Part shown: one piece after another, positions 45,669-56,638 of the stretch
How the letters are laid out: the number at the start of each line of letters is the position of its first letter
How positions within the stretch are numbered: position 1 is the stretch's first letter
Assembly: GCA_037576195.1 (NCBI GenBank)
Contig: CM075103.1
Span: 17,112,001-17,176,000, forward strand
Reading direction: 5' to 3'
From: Phytoseiulus persimilis
Lineage: Eukaryota > Arthropoda > Arachnida > Mesostigmata > Phytoseiidae
DNA: 64,000 nt
Made by a program: the position numbers and the translations under genes
The notes under the pieces: model-generated
Seen by the model: only the letters and a program-made list of their open reading frames with translations
Database searches by the model: none
What the model was told of the DNA's origin: nothing

Positions 45669-45951
45669 TGTCTCCTGGGTATCCTGAGCTGAGCGATATC
45701 ATGAATGTGAAGCACCTGTGCAGTTGTCCAAGTAGTAGAGAAGACTTGGTTCCCCCAACTGGTGTAACCAGGGGTGGCACACCCGGAACAAGTGCCAAGG
45801 GTGGCATTCCCGCTGTGGACTCCGTTGAAGAAGTATCGGATTCCTTTTTGACATCGAGATCCATCGAATAGGGGATCGACCATCCAATCTGAGCACACAC
45901 AGCGAACGTTTGCTCGGGTGACATCGAGTAACATCGCTAGAGAAAAGATGG

Positions 45952-48900
45952 CCGATGACTCCACATCGCTGTCTTTCATCTCTCGCCAGCTCCCTTCATG
46001 TGAGACGCAGCGCGCTTTCTCACCTTGATGACCCTCAATGTTGACCTTGAAACATGCGGTGAGTGCCTAACTCCACACTGCTTCCATTCCGCCAGCTCGC
46101 TTAGTAATGAGCTTCACAACGAGGAATCGAATACGTGAGAGTCAGTCCGTGGGAAAATGAGCAAATACTAGAAAGACACCTGCTATAAATTGTCCGTAGT
46201 CTTCCCAGATTCGATGCCTCATCTCATTAAATTCTGAGCCTGTTTTCCCCCAAAAAGTTTCCATCTCAACGGCAAGCCTGGGTAGGATTCCCACTATCCT
46301 CTCCAACATGAGTGCTCGAACTGGAAAAACATATCCCATCCCGATCATCTCGTCCGGCAGTTCGGCGCTCGGCTCAACTCGTGACTCAATACAGCAACAA
46401 ACACGGAATAGGGAGATCAAATGAGGACTTATCATTCCAGTCTGAACTTCATAAGCTACCCGCTGCAATACTCATCTCCCAAGCGTACTTCCAGTTCGCC
46501 AGCACGCCCGCGAATTCAGTTCTGGATGCGCGCTTCGACCAGCCGGATGCGCGTCTCATCCTGAGAAAATATGGAAGAATACCGTCGTCCCAGATGGGAT
46601 ACTCTGAATTGTTCAATCAATAAGTCATATTTTCAACGGGATTCTGTCTCGGCAACACCGCTGAGGGCCACCTAAGCAGCACCTTGGCACGGTGCCTGGG
46701 TATAGGCAATAGGGTACGATTCAAAATGGCGGCTCGCCGACAGTTCGGAGGGTGTGCAGACAGCCAGGAAGCGAAATTTGAAGTATCGAAGGTTCTCAAG
46801 CTGCTGGTTTGTAGCTTTGGATCATGGAAATGATAAATTAATGAAAACTATGTTGATGACGCCGCTTAATTTAAATCATCATTCTGTCAACTAGAGACAT
46901 GTATCCTTGGTTGACTTGGGATGGGAGCAAAGTTTATTGCAGTCGAGAAATGAGTTTTCGTATTCCAGCATCGCGGAATGATGGACGGATCTCGCCAGCC
47001 ACGGAGCTATCCTTTTGTTCAACGAGCGCGGGTTCAGAGGAGGAGTCTCTGCATTCTCCGCTTCCGTCGGGATCGATGAGTTTTTCAGCTGATAGCATAG
47101 ATTCGGGCCGTTCGGCATCGGTTCATTCTCAGATATCTCGGAAGCTTTCCCTCCTGAGAACTTGCGAGCTACCTTCCACCTTCCCAAAAGCCATAAAATG
47201 TGGCTTCAGCATGTGCTGGCTCGTTGGTAGGCTCGAGAAACCTCGGATAGGAGGGTGCGACACATCTTCTCGATGCTTAGAGCAGAGAAGAAAGGTTGAT
47301 TCTAATGTTCGAGGCGGTAGACGGGAAAAACACAATTTCACAAATATCTGTAGATCGGGATATCGTTAAGCTCTTTGAACCGCTGTTGATGAGATGAATG
47401 ATGGATGAACAGATTGCGGAGAAGCCCAAAGCAGAGTTCTGTCTGGAGTTGAGCTCGGAAACATGATGTAGGCGCTGCCGACCTCGTTACGCATGTCTGA
47501 GACAGCTGGAACGCCAGTACTAAAGTAACATAACGATTCCGGAATAACGAATCGGGAATTCGCGGACACTTCGCGCATCCCGAGTTTTCCACTGTTTGAA
47601 GTTTCACACGTGTTAGAAATAGGTTATAGAAACTCGTTTGAAGATCTCCAAGGTGGAGTTGAACATCGTAAGATGACAAAATACCCACGCGCCTCGTACA
47701 CGCCACTGTCAAACACGTCATTCTGGAATGCGAGGGAGCGAAACACCGGCAACTGCAATTCACGTTGCGAGTCGGACTTCCCTCGATTGAACACCAAAGA
47801 ACCTGTGAGGAACGTAGAATCCTGGGACAATGGGGGAGCAACCGAAGTGAATTGTGAATGCAGAGAAATTCACTCCTGGAATGGAACTTATCACCCCTCC
47901 GGGAGCAGCCCATTTGCAACCCCGTCCGATAGTGCCGGCTCTGATGGATGTGGCCGCTCGTGTGAAATGTGAGTGCACGACATGTCTTGTCGCGTAGTGG
48001 GTCTCGTGCAGAATGTACTCAGAATGTCAGTTCGGTTGTGCTGGCTATTGCGGATAGTCGCAGTGCCTCGGTGTTCTGGCCAGCGCTATGGTTGCCTTTT
48101 GCTTCGGAATCGATTGCATAAGTGAAGTCTCTCGACCGGTGAGTGAGTAGAACCTCAGAGTACCACGGAAACGCGCGAACGTTGCCCAGTACCAGAAACG
48201 AGATTTGCTGCGACATCGACAGTGACCAGCATCCTTCGGAAGCCGTAGCGAAATGACCCGTCATGATCGGACTCTCTCATCATTGTCGGAGACGGAGCTC
48301 GGCACGACTCCGACGGGAATGAAATTCTTTTGAGAGTCATCATCATCCTTCGAATCCATGAACCGCTCTTTCGTGGGCTAATCCCGAAGACAGCCGCACG
48401 TTCACCCTTTGAACTCGAGAGTTCCCAGAGAAAACTTGAGCATAACTTAAATGAATTGCAGACGCTGATCGAAACGATTCACCCAGCTGGAAAAAATCAA
48501 TCGAGCCAGCGATTTGTTCGGCTTCTGGGGATTCGTCAAGAGTCATCCGACCCTTGGTTTTATGCGCCCCTGAATATGTCGCAAACATCCCGACAGATCC
48601 ATGACGAGCTGAGTGAGGTCAACATATCACAAGTGCAGCTTCTTGGCATCGAGGGGACTTCCTCTTCTCCTGCGAGTTTTGATCCTATCAGACTTCTCGA
48701 ATGCGAGCCTCTGAGACATTCGGCGACCCGGGAGATCCGGATGAAATCTGAGAAGACGACACGGCCCCTGAACCACGATTGCGTCTCCTCCAAAATCAGT
48801 TGTTAGTCCCCCACGCGTATCAAGAACATGGCAGGGAGAGTCAGGAGAGAAAACAGTTCTATTTTTCTGAATATTTCCGTGTCGCGTCCTTTTCAGCTTG

Positions 48901-49221
48901 GCGCCACTGATGAAGGTTGGCGAAGCCTCTGCTCAGGCATCATATTGTGGTCAATTTATGTCATCCATGAACAGGGACTGGTTCCAAAACAAAATGATTT
49001 GGCCTCCTGTGACATGACAGATGATGCGTGAACATGGTTCCCGAAGACGGAAACTTCAGCTTGGAAGCGGCTCAGCAAGATCGGATGGTGGAGTCAGTGG
49101 AAATGGCAGTCAGCCTCGGTCGCTCGATATGGATTTCGATCTGCTACCATTTGAGAGCTCAAAACCATCTTTAGGAAGATGAATGTTGCGCAAACATTCG
49201 ATAGAGCACACCTCGACGGTT
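45952..49221. other. No recognised gene
   Basis: The plus frames 46899-47369 (156 codons from ATG, Ser-rich) and 48330-48806 (158 codons), and the minus frame 47919-47338 (193 codons), show no domain I know. Host exons could lie here, but I cannot support one. Confidence 0.4.
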
Positions 49222-50275
49222 AGGGTCCGACAAGCCGAAAATTTGAACCCGAAAGGCATGAAGCCGAAAAATCGAGCCCGAAAAGCATGAAAGCCGAAAA
49301 GCATGAAGCCGGAAACCTCCTCTCCCAACGGCGGAGTGTTCGGGACTGGTTTGGCGGGATGGGATTTCTGTATCGTTTCGTCGATCTGTACCTTTGTGAG
49401 ACTCATTCGGAACGACTGGGAGACGTTCTCGGATGAAATGATGACAACGGCTCAGTATTACTCCAGAGCACGGCGAAACGATGAAATAACCTTTTTCCCG
49501 ATTCGCTCTCTGATATAGAACATTTCGCACGAGCGCTTTCCATCAGCGTGTCCATTTACGGGAATGGGTCATTCTTCTAGGCACGCAAAGCGCCCCTGCG
49601 CTTATCCTGGGTTTGAGTGTTGTCCTTGGTCAGGGGCGCCTCCATCTCATCATCGTCAAATCATTGACGCCATAGGAACTGATCGTCCGTTTAATAGGAA
49701 CGTATGACTCGTCTGCCGGAGTGCGGGCGATCTTTTTAGATGCTCTAGGGACTGATCGTACCACTACGAGTGGAGCTGACAAACGCGGATTCCGGTTCAG
49801 TCGAGTTCATCCGAGCCTTCAACAGGCAGCGGATGTACTGTGACTGCGGAAGAGGGTTTCCATGCCGGTTTTCCCTTTTCGGTGGGAAAGAACAAGGTGT
49901 TGTAACAGCGTATTCTGCGAATAGTACTCGAGCTGGAGGTGAAGATTCCTCTTCAGCTCTAGCGAGTTGACCTCGGAAACTTCAAGATTCGCGTTCAGCA
50001 GATTGCTTCCCGTAGCAGCTACACCCTTGGTCAGTTCGAACCAGGGACCGTAGATGCGGAACAGCGAGGACGTAAGCGAGGCAGAAGTAGTAGGTAGGCT
50101 GAGCATAACGAAGGTGCAATTCCTCCCCGCTAAACCAGTATCGACCGCTCCGCTGTTGGGAGAGGAGGTTTTCGGCTTCACGCTCTTCAACTTCATGCCT
50201 TTCGGCTCCATGCTTTTCGGGCTCGATTTTTCGGCTTCATGCATTTCTGGCTCGATTTTTCGGCATCCAGGGTAT
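49222..50275. repeat. Foldback-type inverted repeat pair
   Basis: The left arm (about 49222-49365) and the inverted right arm (about 50120-50275) share AAGCCGAAAAATCGAGCCCG, AAAGCATGAAGCCG, ACCTCCTCTCCCAAC and GACTGGTTTRGCGGG. Each arm starts with a short-period repeat of GCCGAAAAGCATGAA type. A third copy of this start (GGTTAGGGTCC, ACAAGCCGAAAATT) lies at about 31965-32010, just upstream of the pogo-like transposase. About 750 bp between the arms shows no gene. Confidence 0.7.
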
Positions 50276-50408
50276 ACACCCACCTCGACGACCAGTTGAA
50301 TGAGTTGTTCATCGCAACGGGGTCTGAAATCATTGCGTCCCTCCGGTCGAGCCCTGTAAGCGCTTCCTGGCTTTTGCGCAGAAAGGATTTCGAGCGCGCA
50401 GAGGAATA

Positions 50409-52400
50409 TTGGTCATTGGGTCAACGCCGATTGAGGATGACGGAAATTTTAAAGTGCTGCTCGGCATCCTCGATCGGGATTGTGGGGTTCGCCGGGCGAT
50501 TCCAGTGGGAGCAGTTCCAATGGGAGAGTGCGCCAAATCCGTTAAGCCTATTGCGTGCGGTAGCCCGTTTGAACCTGTCCGGAAGACGTTTGAACATACC
50601 GAGGAAAAACTTGATCGGTTTTCTGAGGCTTTCGATGTCAGAATGTTTCGTTCTCGATTGGGAGAGCAAATGGTTAGATGTGCTGGTGCGATATCCGGAA
50701 AATACGTTTGGTGCGACGAGCGAGGTGAATATCGAGTGGATGCGGACTCCGGCGAGTCAACGTATTTTTTCCACCGAGTTTCACTGAAGGTCGACGGTAA
50801 CTTGACAGTTCGTTGCAAGGACTGGAGAGGGTGAGTCCTTGTTCCCACGTCGATAACCGGAAGCTCTCCGTGCAAATTCAGCATGATATCCTCCAGTGTC
50901 GAGTACAAGTCGCAGGAATATTGTCGAATCACAGGAAGCGTCCTTTAGGAGTTCTGAATTGTCCCTATAGAATGTGTCCGGTGAAATCAAAACTCACGAA
51001 GGATGGTGTGATAATCTGGTTGAAAGAGCGTCACAATCACCTCGCGGAACTCATTGGCCTCGGCCGAGCCTACTACGAATGCAGGGCTGAGTTGAACAGA
51101 GACATTCGGGAACATCCACGGGAGCCAACCAGGAAATCGATACTGAGGGCTCGAAGGAAGTGAGTGAACACGAAGTTACTACTTTTCCACCTGAAACCTC
51201 AAAGCTGCATCGTGCTGCTCTCTCTTGAAGCCTGGAAAGAGCTTCGCCAACCTCTTAAACGAAGCTCATTCACACCCTCTGTCCAAACTTTCCCAGACTC
51301 TCCACAGACGAGGCCCGCACAGTCGTTCTGCAGAAACACGCTCGCACGGCTCGATGGCAAGCCGCTCTTGTCAGACCCACGAAAGTGCGCGACCTCGGAG
51401 CTCTTCATGTCAGAATAAATGGCGATCCTATTCCTGGCTATACGATTTCTCTAGTCGGCGAGCGACTCCTCAGTTTTTTTCGTGAAATCTGGGACGCTCA
51501 TCTTGACCATCAAGCACCAGTTAGATCTCGTCAAAAGCGCTCAAATGCTGCATGCCGACGCAACAAATCAGACGACGCCCCGTCGACTCTGCAAGCAGAT
51601 CTTCCCGGTCCATGGGAATTTCGAAGGCTATGTAAGCACTGAATCGTCGTAAGTCATTGCTGAGATTGCGCAATCATATGAGGTACACGGAGTTGAGTTC
51701 TCACCGGAATGGTGTGATTGATTCCAGGTTGAACTGATCTGTGCACTCGTGACGAAGTGCGATTGCGACTCATACCGAGAGGTTTTCCGATTCCTGAAGC
51801 GCGAAACGCGCAATGAGATCCTCTCAGCGTACATGGGGGATTTTGATGCCGCCATGAGGCGTGCTGTCCTCGACGGATTTCCACGCGCGAGAAGATATGG
51901 ATGCCACTTTAATTATTCGCAGGCCCTCGTTCGCAAAGCTAGCAGTCCTCGCGTCGGGCTCGCGAAGGAGATCCGCACGCCGACTGATCCCCAATCCGAA
52001 GAAATTCTCAAGAGGTTCATCGGGTTCACGGCACTGCCGCTGCTTCCAGCACATGACATCCAACCAATGTCCATCGAGCTGCGAAATGAAGCACTTCGAG
52101 CCAGTCCAAAGGTGAGTAATCGAGGGATTTCGCATCGAAGATACTCTGTGATAATGACAGTGGCTTCAGAGCCATAAACGTGTCCTCGAACGGGATGGAC
52201 CTTTGTCACTAAGTGCAGCAAGTGATACAATTTTTCACAGTCCCGTCGGCCCGTTGACTACATCGAGATTTTCAGGCTAGGCTCCATCGGTGTCGCTGAT
52301 TTGTCTGTCTTCGACGTTCCGAATGCTTGTAGAACAAACGGGAGGTACCACAGGTACCACAGCGATAAGTCGCGAGAAAAAGCTTTGTTTGGAGTTTTCA
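50409..52400 (+). CDS. FLYWCH/MULE transposase-type gene with introns (partial model)
   Basis: My exon model, part by part. Exon to 50830 holds the start of a FLYWCH-like zinc finger (STYFFHRVSLKVDGNLTVRC); its true 5' end is unknown, and the first in-frame ATG is near 50520. Intron 50831-50970 (GTGAGT..CTATAG). Exon 50971-51159 completes the finger (MCPVKSKLTKDGVIIWLKER followed by HNH). A small middle exon (about 51299-51386) is tentative. Exon 51455-51631 has LDLVKSAQMLHADAT, with the first MULE Asp, and FPVHGNFEGY. Intron 51632-51727. Exon 51728-52111 has MGDFDAAMRRAVLDGF with the second Asp, and YGCHFNYSQALVRK. A last exon from about 52243 has LSVFDVPNACRTNGRYHRYH. Phases fit across the 50831-50970 and 51632-51727 introns. 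It could be an intron-bearing MULE copy or a domesticated gene. Confidence 0.65.
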
Positions 52401-52590
52401 GCGGTCAAACAGTATCTTTTACCGGTGAAAACACTTGTGTGGTGTGTGTTGAAGTGATTTGGCCCAGAAAATCGAAGCTGCCTGCGCCGCGTGCGCTGCA
52501 CGTGTGGAGGTCCTTGCGGCCGAAGCCGGGCAGTGATGCGCTCTCGGCAGTCCAGAATCAAAACTGCTCAGTCTCGATGCCCGCTACACA

Positions 52591-54640
52591 TTGGCTTTTC
52601 GAAGCGCAAACAAAAATTCGTTAGAGACCGCTCAACTGGCGAGTAAGCTGGACGAAGCACTGTCAACAGCCGAACAGCTGAAGTTGAGGGTCCAAGCCCT
52701 CGAAGAACAAGTCAAAGCCCAACAGACGGAGCTCGAGGCCAGCGAAAAGAAACTTGCTGAGCTTTCTGTTGATGCTGCAGCCCATGGGGTGACAACAGCA
52801 ATCACAGCAATGAATCTCGACCCTTCCCTCAGTGAACGGCAGGCTCGTCTCTCATCTGAATGTGTATGCATTCAGGTTGACAAACCCTGCCGGAAGCTGA
52901 GATACGCTCCCGACACTGAACTAGACCTCTACGGAGATCTTGCAGGAGATCGCGTATTTGGCGAGTTCAGACTCAAGCAAAATCTGAGTGTTGCTGACGT
53001 GGTCAGCAATACAGAACAATTCCTCAGCGACTTTCCGAACCCCACATTCCATATGATGGTTCACGTCGGAGCCCAGGACGTTGCCAACTGTATGGTAGGC
53101 AGCGCACCCGTCAGCAACGACGCTATCGCTGACTCCATCATCCGCCCACTAGCGGAGTTAAAGGCGAAACACGCCAGAATACTCTCGGTGACGATGATAG
53201 AGACACCTGATGCTCATCACATCAGACAAATCAATGAAAAGATCACCTGCTCTGATTGTGTCAGGGGAAGGAGATTGGTAGAGATTCTCGATCTTCGAAT
53301 CATCTCGGCCAATCCCACATGCATCCAACAAATCGGAGCGCCCCCCCTCCTACACAGATGCAGGCCTCAAAATCCTGAGGGACTGGCTCAAAGCGTCAGT
53401 CAAGCAGAAGCTTGGAATCACTCCAGAAAAGCTTCCTATGCTTGACGAACTGAGAGCTCAGTTCCTTGAGGAGAGGAAGAAACGATTCCAGGCCGATGCG
53501 GAAAACCGCAAGACCCTTCTCAAGAAAGAGCAACGTCTGAAGAAGATGGTCGAAGAGGCCAAAGCAAAGACAGCGGCGCCGTCAAATGATGCGTCTAAAA
53601 ACGTTCGTACTCCGCAGAAAAAGCCTAGAGACGGACAAAAGGACAGATCTGCACCCAAAGCACCAGGGCAGAGACAACAGCATCAAGGGCGGTCACAGGA
53701 GCAAGCCCCGAAGGACCCCAGCAAACCTGGACCCAGTGGATACTCCGGCGAAAAACGCCACCAGCCTCAACAGACCGACAAAACAAGGCGTCACCCTCCT
53801 GAAGAACCTGGAGGTGCCCCGCCGAGGTCCTAACAAGAGCAACCAGCCAATCCAGCTCATGAGGCGATGCCGCAAGCGTGGACTCCGAAGCAAAGGAGCA
53901 CCTTGCGAGACTGTTGCTAACAAACTATGTTTCGTTCCTCTAAATATCAATGGTTCCAAATCTAGCATGGCCAAGTGGGCTGCGCTTGAAGAAGATGTGC
54001 TCATCGACATGAACGTAGACATAATCATTTTATGCGAAACGCGTCTTATGAATGACGAGAAAGCACAACCCATTGAGGGATACAACATGATATCCAGCAA
54101 CCGGCGAGGCCCGACTGGGAAAAACTCGAATGGTGGCGTAGCTACCCTATACAGGGAAAACTATGTCGAAGACTGGAACCACAGAGCCAATGACTTCATT
54201 GCATAAGCAACGTGGATTGGCAGACAACGATGGACATTCATATCCTTCTATATGAAACATGGAACAGTAAGGGAAAACAAAACCCTCGTCAGATCCATGA
54301 GCACACTCATCAAGCAAAAGTCCTCGCCGCTAGATAAGATTATCATAGGTGGTGACGCCAATGCGCATATCCCCAGCCTTGATGGCAAATCAAAAAAAAG
54401 AGGACAGATCCTCGAGAAGTTTTCCATTGAGAACGGACCCACTATACTAAACATGACTGAGCGATGCGAAGGCAAACTCACTCGAGGGGAGTCAGCGATA
54501 AACTACTTTCTTGCGAACGGAGCGGCGCTGAGTCAGATAGACTCCATGACCATCGACGAAGACAGGATCATAGCCCTGAGTGATCATAATCTTCTGAGAA
54601 TGGAATGCGCAGCCCAGCAGAGTCATGTAGGTAAGCGTAC
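52591..54640 (+). pseudogene. LINE retrotransposon 5' part: ORF1 and endonuclease, no reverse transcriptase
   Basis: ORF1 (52591-53445) has a coiled coil (about residues 10-65: LDEALSTAEQLKLRVQALEE) and an SGNH-esterase-like segment (FHMMVHVGAQDVANCM), as in ORF1 of CR1-like LINEs. A frameshift near 53440 continues into a Lys/Glu coiled coil and a basic Pro/Gln tail (to 53833). The AP-like endonuclease follows (about 53925-54640): VDIIILCETRL, then a stop at 54204, then IIIGGDANAHIPSLDG and the SDHNLL motif near its end. Beyond 54640 the similarity stops and no reverse transcriptase follows. LINE copies usually lose the 5' end, so this one is unusual. Confidence 0.78.
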
Positions 54641-56044
54641 CAGTTATGGGACCCTGACCGGTTTTGGGACACTTCGCATTTTCTCTCAATTTGTAGAATT
54701 AGGGAACCGTTGCCAGGTTTCCTAGCATAACTCACTTGGAGTCTACAACTAGGGCTGTCTCTTCAATAAGTTAGAACACACTTAAAACAGGGGGAATGTT
54801 CACTGAAACACTATATATGCTTCCGCGGCCTGTATCTTCTCTTCTGTGGCAGCTAGAAACTATCTGAAGTGACCCCCGAATGTGGGAAGCTTCAACCTAT
54901 TCACGAAAAAAGAATTGAGACTCAACTTCGTTTTCTTCTCTAGCGGAAAAATAGTCTGGATTTCGCGGTTTTGCCCTGATTTTTCCTCGCATGGATGAGG
55001 TAGAGGGCTGTTCTTTTTTTTGAACGATAGATAATTTTGTGCTACTCATACTGAACTAGAACCGTGGCAATCCTGCCCCGAGAACCATAAAAAATTCAAG
55101 ATCAAGATGCTGGAAAAATCAACATTCGGCTGATTACGAATTTTTCGGAGGCCCCGTCTGCGTTCGCCATCATTCTAGTTCACTTTATTCCCACGTGCAT
55201 GAGCTACGTTTGAAATTTTTTTTAGCGTAGGCTTACGCTCTATGGCGACGGGTAGCGCGCTTTTGAGAGAGGGCTCGACAGGAAATTGAGTGTTACGGAT
55301 GCATTTACGATTCAAATCAAGGAGTGGCGGGCATGGCTTGAGCGACCGAAGACACCGGATTGACTCGAGTTGCTTGCGTCCTCCATCGTAGCTCTCGGCG
55401 ACAGCATTAGGTGCTCTTTGTGAATTTAACTAGGTATAGCTGTTCGACGGAACTTGTCCCTCGTCATTCGACAAGGACGATACGAAGCTCCTTAGTTTCA
55501 GGGTTGCCGCTCTTGTTTTCGGGCCTCTTGTCAGAACAAAAAAACCCAACTCCTTCATACATTTCGTTCCTCTTTAGCTTTGCTTCTGCTATTCTCACGT
55601 CCGAGTACAGTTTTTCAAGACCCGCAAGGAGACACCACACTAGGATACTCCCTAAGGCTGAGCCCGAATGCGGCTGCAGCTCGGTTTCACGGGCTCCGAA
55701 ATCCAAGGGCTTCGGGGACCGTGGAGCTCGCATAGGGAATTACAAAGATAGAACTCATGTGTCATGTTTCCATCGAGCACCCTCATGGTAGCGGTGCAAC
55801 AATGTGAGAAAATAAAGTCTGAGCGGAAGGAACCCGTTTTCATTGCGAGAGCACTCGATCCTGACAAGTCAGATATGACATACACCCGGATCGCCAGAAA
55901 CGGCACGACGATAGTGCGAGTGAGACGATTCGAGGGGCGAATGGAACATCCGTCGCGACCCAGTGATCGAAAGACAATCATGGAACATCCGTCGCGACCC
56001 AGTGATCGAAAGACAATCATGGAACAGCGTAACCTGGCTCTGTC
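54641..56044. other. No recognised gene; 39-bp duplication
   Basis: A 39-bp unit (GAACATCCGTCGCGACCCAG, then TGATCGAAAGACAATCATG) occurs twice in tandem at about 55943-56020. Nothing else was found. The right part may be the 5' region of the Helentron element. Confidence 0.45.
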
Positions 56045-56638
56045 TTGGCGACGAAGCGCACGCGAGTCGTACCCGTCCATGCTATTTTGACGAATCCTCT
56101 CCCCCATGTCCCGTTACACGACGAATCCATTTTGCGTAAGCATCATGCTCATCGTCATTTTCGTCGGCACGGATGGATGACGATGCTTTGCGTCGTATCG
56201 GACTTCGTCGTTGTGCTTCGCACGCCGCACAAACGGTGTTTCCGAATTCCCGCAATAATCATGCGTCCATCAAACTCAGTTCCCTCTCAATCATCTAACC
56301 AACGCGTTCGAAGAATGCGTCCGAGACGTGCCGCACTGAACAGCACATGCGAAACGTCGACCCCAAGGGTGACATCCCTGCTAGCAGCACTCGCAGATGC
56401 CACTCCAGTGTCGTCGACCGCTGGCACTGCCAGTCAGCGACGGCGGCAACTGGCTTCAGTGCTAGTTCAGGTGCCGCTTTCTTCAACTGAGGCGGCGGCC
56501 ACGAAGGAATTCGAGGCGTCATTTCTCAACCAAGAATATGGTGTGGCTTGCTCCGTCTGCGAAAGGCTTTGGTTCCGTCGATATCTTAAACACGCCACAG
56601 CAGATCATACGGACTGCTTGGCAGCTGTACGCCTCCAG
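56045..56638 (+). pseudogene. Helentron protein, N-terminal part
   Basis: The frame is open to the insertion; likely starts are ATG codons near 56176 or 56262. A Ser/Thr/Arg-rich leader is followed by FEASFLNQEYGVACSVCERL and WFRRYLKHA, the conserved beginning of Helitron proteins with the first Cys pair. Across the insertion, taking the GCCTCCAG duplication once, the frame continues directly into 58468 (RLQ then VQDTLLCSTC). Confidence 0.78.

Larger units (their letters stand above)
44750..45951 (+). repeat. Tandem segmental duplication, copy 2 (contains the 183-codon gene)
   Basis: The partner of 41768-42994. The left boundary is sharp at GACCACAACCCC and the right boundary at AGAGAAAAGATGG. 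Confidence 0.92.

Noticed and set aside
46899..47369. 156-codon Ser-rich frame starting at ATG
   Set aside because: Could be an exon, but I see no domain, splice partner or conserved copy.
47338..47919. 193-codon minus-strand open frame
   Set aside because: Cys/Arg/Ser-rich without domain, and overlapped by open frames on the other strand. No support beyond length.
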